This document shows, in pieces, positions 59,561 to 64,000 of a stretch of 64,000 bases of DNA. The stretch lies in the NCBI GenBank assembly GCA_001466705.2, contig LATX02000223.1, positions 186,001 to 250,000 on the forward strand. Reading direction: 5' to 3'. The notes under the pieces were generated by a model. The model worked only from the letters and a program-made list of their open reading frames with translations. It had not been told where the DNA came from and ran no database searches. Positions within the stretch are counted from its first letter, which is position 1. Every line of letters begins with the position of its first letter. A program made the position numbers and the translations under genes. The stretch comes from Moniliophthora roreri. Taxonomy: Eukaryota > Basidiomycota > Agaricomycetes > Agaricales > Marasmiaceae.

Positions 59561-60618
59561 GGGAGGTCACGGCTATATGTGCTTTTGCGAACAGGTTGGT
59601 GGATGTCAAGCTTAGATGCCTCTGTCATAGCCCAGTCCGCTGCCTTACGGTTTTCTAGCCTTTCAACTCTCGTTCCTCCCTGCTGGTAACGCCTTGGTGT
59701 GCTGCCCCCACGTATCCTTCATTTTGATCTGTTCCTTGCTACTGCAACCGGTTACTGTCGGCTGTTGGTCATGTATTGAACGATCTGTGGGATTGACAGT
59801 TGACTTATTAGCATAGAATCTGTCCCATGCTTTTTTTTGCATGCTGTTTGCCAACAGGTCGAGCCGTCTCCGAAAAGAAACTAAAGCAGTTTACGCACCT
59901 CTGCAACTCTCGCGCCCGTACATAAGGGTCATGATGTCGGGTAAATGTAGGGATCGGTATCTTTGACTTATTGCTATTCATGCACTAAACGTAATGAACG
60001 GACAATTTCGAAGCTATGGCACTTGAAGGGACGAGAAGTCGTCAGCGTCATCTCTGCCAACCTTTTCCCGTTAGCCGCATTTCCAGATGAAAACCAACAA
60101 CTCACTCTCCTGGGCTGAATCTGATCTTCAAAGACCTCGAGAAACAGGCCAAATCTCTTTGAAGCTGGATGATTGTGGTAGTCTCCCAGACTTGCAAGCG
60201 CGAGGAAATGGAGGTTCGGGAAAAAGCCTGAAGCCCGTCACCCGCTAGTCACCCGCATCATGCCCAAAAACCATCACGACTGCTAATTATTCTCACTCAT
60301 ACAAGCTGGTTCTTCTCTCGTCTGGAGAGACCTCATGGAAAATATTGGAATCCCATAGCGTATCCTACTCTACTTGCTTAATGTCCGTTCTGGAATTCGA
60401 GGATTAAATCTTGATGTTTCTGAACTCGAGCAATGTGCTGGTGAGTAACATTTTCACTCTGTCTACTTTATTTAAGCATATTCATAATGCGTATTGCCTT
60501 TGAAGAAGAATGCCAGGAAGATCTACGAAGAACTGTAATGATTTATGAATATTTGAACCGAGGAAAACTATTAGGCTTGTACTGCAGCGAACCGACTCCT
60601 GGACGACCTCAAACTCGC
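59561..60618. other. Intergenic region, no supported gene
   Basis: About 1 kb with short, motif-free frames on both strands. It should contain the former promoter of the iminopeptidase remnant and the 3' flank of the Cys-motif gene. Confidence 0.5.
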
Positions 60619-61689
60619 CTACACTGTGAATTTTCCCCATGAAACCGTATCGCATCGCCAGCCCAACCTCTTGATGCATTCGTCAAGCCCTGGATCCCAA
60701 TCATAGTATGATGCAGCCCCAAACCGCCCCTCCTCGAGTATCGAATCCACTGGCTGCAAGCTCGGCGACTCCACGCGTTCGTCTAACTCTGGTTTCCAAT
60801 TGTAGTATGAATATGGCGCCACATACCATTCATCCTTAGGCGGCGAATACATCTGCCCTTCCATCCAAAACGGCCACACCCCAGGTACGCTTGGGGGCCC
60901 TTCTAGGTCCAAGGAGTCCACTGCCAGCGGAGCCGTCATCATCTCGTTGACTGTGTACATGATTATCGGTTTGGTGAATGCTCGGGAGAACCAAGACCTA
61001 CCGGCTTGAGGGTTACTTGGGTCAGACGTGAGTCCTTTTTCGGGTGGTTCCAGTCTAGTCTTGGAATTGACGAAATGCTTTTGTTTAGCAATAGGCTCTT
61101 CCCTTGTCCAGTCCTTGAAACAAGCCTCGGTAAGGCACCATGAGCATCCACAATTGTGCGTGCTTGAAAATATATCAGGGGATTTAGGATCCTCTTTGTT
61201 GCATCGTATTTCTTCGACCGGGTACCATTTTTTTTGTGAGGGTGAGTATATCCTGGGATCTCATATATTGAAGGTTGACATACCTTCTGCAGCTGGTGGG
61301 AGTATGTGTTCAGCAGTGCAAGTGTCGCAACCACACTCCAAGTCTATGATGCCTCCGCCAGAGAGGGAAGTCACCAGTTCGGGATTGCTCCAGATACAAC
61401 TGATCGGGATGCCGGCAGGCGCATTGAAGTTGACGAAAGTGGTGGCGGTGTCAAAGTATGAATTGGTTGAGTGAGTTGTTGCTTTTGAGTACAGAACTTT
61501 GGGACTCACATCTCTCTTACTTACTTCGATATGATCATAGATGTTAGCGATGACGCTAAACCGCATGCTGCAGTCTCCAAAGGCTGTATCGGATGAACCC
61601 GTTCTGTACCTCATGGCCGACAATGATCGCCCGAGAATTGGACAATGAGTATGGGTTACCTCAAATTCATCATCGAGCTTTGAATTCAT
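60619..61689 (-). CDS. Unknown protein with two Cys-Gly-Cys motifs
   Basis: Probable multi-exon minus-strand gene. The N-terminal exon (upper part uncertain; ATG 61689 or 61564) contains YFDTATTFVNFNAPAGIPIS then CIWSNPELVTSLSGGGIIDL, ending ECGCDTCTAEHILPPAAEG. A second exon, spliced from about 61.2 kb, reads EEIRCNKEDPKSPDIFSSTH then NCGCSWCLTEACFKDW and KHFVNSKTRLEPPEKGL. The third exon reads through PIIMYTVNEMMTAPLAVDSL, WPFWMEGQMYSPPKDEWYVA, and two copies of a Tyr-Tyr-x-Trp motif (SYYNWKPELDE and SYYDWDPGLDECIKRL), ending KFTV at 60619. The twin motifs ECGCDTC and NCGCSWC suggest paired metal- or disulfide-binding. Not a family I know. No signal peptide seen. Its 5' part overlaps, on the opposite strand, a displaced copy of the M16 gene, so the real start may lie lower. 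Confidence 0.5.
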
Positions 61690-61945
61690 CTATTGCGAGT
61701 GCAGCTTTAGTGGTCATCCAAGAAATCAGCCAGCCATGATAGTGGCTCCTCATGGGTAATGTGTCCGAAGGCGTGAGTGGCAGCTATACTCAGGAACAGA
61801 GGATACCGTCTAATCAGAACATCCAGGAAACAACATGGATTCCTGATACTGATACTACGGAAGCCAGTTTCAGTAGTGTCACCACACAATCCTTCGGCAT
61901 TCGGACTCAAGAGCTGTAGCTTAGCATTTGATGTGCTGTGACTCA
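61520..61945 (+). pseudogene. Displaced partial copy of the M16 peptidase gene
   Basis: The + strand at about 61520-61945 resembles the minus strand of about 230-650, i.e. an internal part of the M16 gene. Shared words include CTGTACCTCATGGCCGA followed by AATGA, GATCGCCCGAGA then TTGGACA, the junction GGTAATGTG...GTGAGTG, and CCAGGAAACAAC. The copy retains the intron-like segment that starts GTGAGTG in both, as well as the intron ending CATAG/TGTAG, so it arose by DNA duplication rather than via RNA. Frames are broken: GAGTGGAACTATGAC is lost, and several stops occur. The two copies are inverted relative to each other, about 61 kb apart. Confidence 0.75.
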
Positions 61946-64000
61946 CGTTCAAGGCGGCCTCTTGTCCACCTGTGTCCACAACTCCAGGTGTGGAAACAAT
62001 GGCACGTATTGTGGCGTAATAGGCTTCTGGCACCGACAATCTTTGAAATATGCTTCTGGAATGGTCATTTTGGGATGGCGCAATAGAAGGCATTTTTCGA
62101 ATGTTGCATATCAATCAACCCGCTGTTCAGAAAAGGTCCGGGATTCCATGGAAACACATCCCCTGTCCACTTGGCTTTGCCTCATGTTCTGGAAAATGCC
62201 GTTTATTCTAGGAGGGCTATCAGCACTTGAAAACGTGACAGCATGGTAGGAATGTGCCATTAGGAATCATGAAAAGGAGCACATGCCACACTCTAGAATT
62301 CTTTTTCCGGTGGCACCAAACACTTTTCAAATATGTGATCGGGATGTTTTCTAATGCTTCTCGACGCCATTGTACGAGTACGCCGTACAGTACAGCAATG
62401 TTTAGAGATTGTCGATGCACGATTATGGATACAAATATATAGCTAACATAAGTATCCCAGTCTCCAGGCCATCTACTATTACCTTCATGCCACTCGTGCG
62501 CTCCACGAAGATGTATAGAGCAGGAAGGTACCTCCCGTACCCACAGGCTACCAACCATGGTAAGCTCCCTGGCACTTGCTATGGTGTTTACCATTCGAAC
62601 GCATTTTCATAAGAGTCAACGCGAGCATATTCCGAATGTTATGGTCTTTGTACCCGCGGTGAGCGCAATGAAACGTTCCATTGACGTTATCTGAATAGTA
62701 CGTGCCCCCAGGGCCCGCAAAGGCGTCAGGATAGGTTCTTGATGCCACTTGTCCTCTTAGTGTTCTTGCTTATCGTCTTACACGGTAAGTTGACATTTGT
62801 TGTCGTTTTGAAGATGCAACTACTTACCTGTTATGGATGGATGGAAAGAGGCATGGGTGGATCGACAGTAGATACCGTTGTTTTTGGAGAAGACAACGTC
62901 CTGCGGTGCCAAAGGAAGCAAGTACTGCGTTCCGGACACCCTCTGCAGACGTGAATGTGTAATTTGACGTTGAGATGTGACCCGCCGATCTGTTTACAGA
63001 GAAGGTGAGAACACGTCGAACGGTAGCGTGAATAAACGCACAGCAAATGGCACAACACGGTAGATATGGCGCGAGCGACAGAGCGGAATCTTTCGCCGGA
63101 CGACGTGGAATGGAGCCCGAATCGAACGTCAATAATGCCAAGTTTTGGACCTGCGCACGCTCCGGTCGAGTACCCGTAGTTTCTAAATATCAAAATTCAC
63201 GTCGGAGCTAAGTGAAAGGAAAAGGAAAAGGTATATAAACTCACCGATCCCCACCCAACAGCGTGCCAGAGTTGAAGGAGATCTCGACGGTGCATTTCTA
63301 CTTGTCGCTCTCTGAAACCCTAGGTTTGGCCTCTGCCCTGAAACCGCCTCTTCCTCCTATTTCGACGAGGATTTCAGGCAAAGTCTCCATGTGACGGTAT
63401 CACGACGTGTGTGTTGTAGATGGATTGGCGAGACTAGAGAAGAGGGTACCGAATGGGCAAGTTGTCGCAGCCTCTAAGCCTCTAACCTTCCCAGTAACTT
63501 CTCGGAGCCTTGAGGTCACCGGACTGTTGTCGTCGGTCCAAACGTCATTCATCCTAACAGAGCCATTGGAAGAAAGGAAGCACATTATCCCATCAAGGGC
63601 CGCTTTCATGCTACAATATCATTTGAAAAACCTGAATAAGTATTATACGAGCAATCATGAGACACTCACACTAAGGCACTTGAAAGAGAGATTAGTTGGA
63701 TGGAAAGAGGCAAACGACGCGTCGACCGTGACGCAACTCACTCAGCATTTTCACACACATATACTCAGTACTGTCTTCTTTCCTCATCCCCACCACCACC
63801 ACGACAGAGTCGGGCAGACCCAGTCGACATCGGTACCATTAAAGCAGGCCAAATGTTCAGGTATCCCATAAGAATACTTTGGGGTCCTTAGGAGTGGTAA
63901 GTATGTCGCTGCTTCGTGAAACTCAAGTTGACGACTCTATTTCGACCATTCTTCAAGAACAGAGCGTATTGGTGCTGCAAAATGGCGTTTACATCTAGTT
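61946..64000. other. Terminal region without supported genes
   Basis: About 2 kb. Frames on both strands are short or without motifs; the longest, + strand 63407-63871, has a His-rich patch (PHPHHHHD) but no recognisable domain. A minus-strand stretch near 62.02 kb reads protein-like (SVPEAYYATIRAIVSTPGVV) yet no family was recognised. A TATAAA box lies at 63233-63240. Confidence 0.4.
63233..63240 (+). promoter_or_regulatory. TATA box of an unresolved gene
   Basis: The + strand word GGTATATAAACTC sits downstream of a purine run (AGGAAAAGGAAAAG). It is a good TATA match, but no gene start could be confirmed downstream within the window. Confidence 0.35.

Noticed and set aside
63407..63871. 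+ strand frame of 154 codons near the right edge, behind a TATA box
   Set aside because: No domain and a His-rich patch only; the start and splicing cannot be fixed within the window.

Overview
The window looks like nuclear DNA of a mushroom-forming basidiomycete (Agaricomycetes). Genes are split by many short introns (about 50-60 nt, GT...AG), spliced frames give agaric-type families (secreted laccase, an ER-anchored P450, an F-box protein with a coiled N-terminus, a BTB protein, a single-pass membrane protein of a family common in mushrooms), and there is a nuclear-type tRNA-Ile(AAU). All exon models were spliced by eye from the sequence. Functional names rest on recognised motifs, not on database searches.

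Layout. 1-3.3 kb (-): insulysin-like M16 peptidase running off the left edge. 4.7-6.7 kb (-): cytochrome P450. 6.7-9.3 kb: gene-poor, with a TAACG-rich patch and a CpG-poor relic. 9.3-11.9 kb (-): laccase. 13.7-15.1 kb (-): C2H2 zinc-finger factor. 16.1-19.8 kb (-): cytosolic GH71/GH99-like glycosidase with a long disordered tail, divergent from an Yfh7/uridine-kinase-like P-loop kinase (20.0-20.8 kb, +). 22.1-24.5 kb (-): amino-acid/GABA permease. 25.6-26.2 kb (+): small low-complexity protein. 26.5-29.5 kb (+): Rsc1/2-like bromodomain-BAH chromatin-remodeller subunit. 30.2-32.1 kb (+): type I membrane protein. 33.4-36.7 kb: CpG-depleted, gene-free DNA. 36.7-40.6 kb: a complete hAT transposon with perfect 8-bp target duplications. 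41.2-42.2 kb (+): BTB protein. 42.4-43.5 kb (-): aldehyde dehydrogenase relic. 43.8 kb: tRNA-Ile. 44.5-45.2 kb (-): Ser-rich protein. 45.8-47.2 kb (-): damaged Aro8-like aminotransferase. 47.6-47.9 kb (-): a three-exon, plectasin-like defensin gene with a one-base frame break. 48-52 kb: gene-poor. 52.1-56.4 kb (+): Rgp1-like Rab-GEF subunit. 57.1-58.4 kb (+): F-box protein. 58.5-59.6 kb (-): proline-iminopeptidase pseudogene. 60.6-61.7 kb (-): unknown Cys-motif protein, antisense to a displaced copy of the M16 gene. The last 2.3 kb is unassigned.

Housekeeping genes (Rgp1, Rsc1/2-like, kinase, permease, F-box, tRNA) look sound, whereas the metabolic and secreted genes are repeatedly damaged. 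The M16 peptidase splices around its HxxEH site. The laccase has Arg in place of the type-1 copper His. The aminotransferase lacks its NPTG Asn and C-terminal domain. The aldehyde dehydrogenase and iminopeptidase are relics, and the defensin is shifted by one base. I see no biosynthetic cluster logic; the pattern is a stable backbone with patches of duplication, transposition and gene decay.
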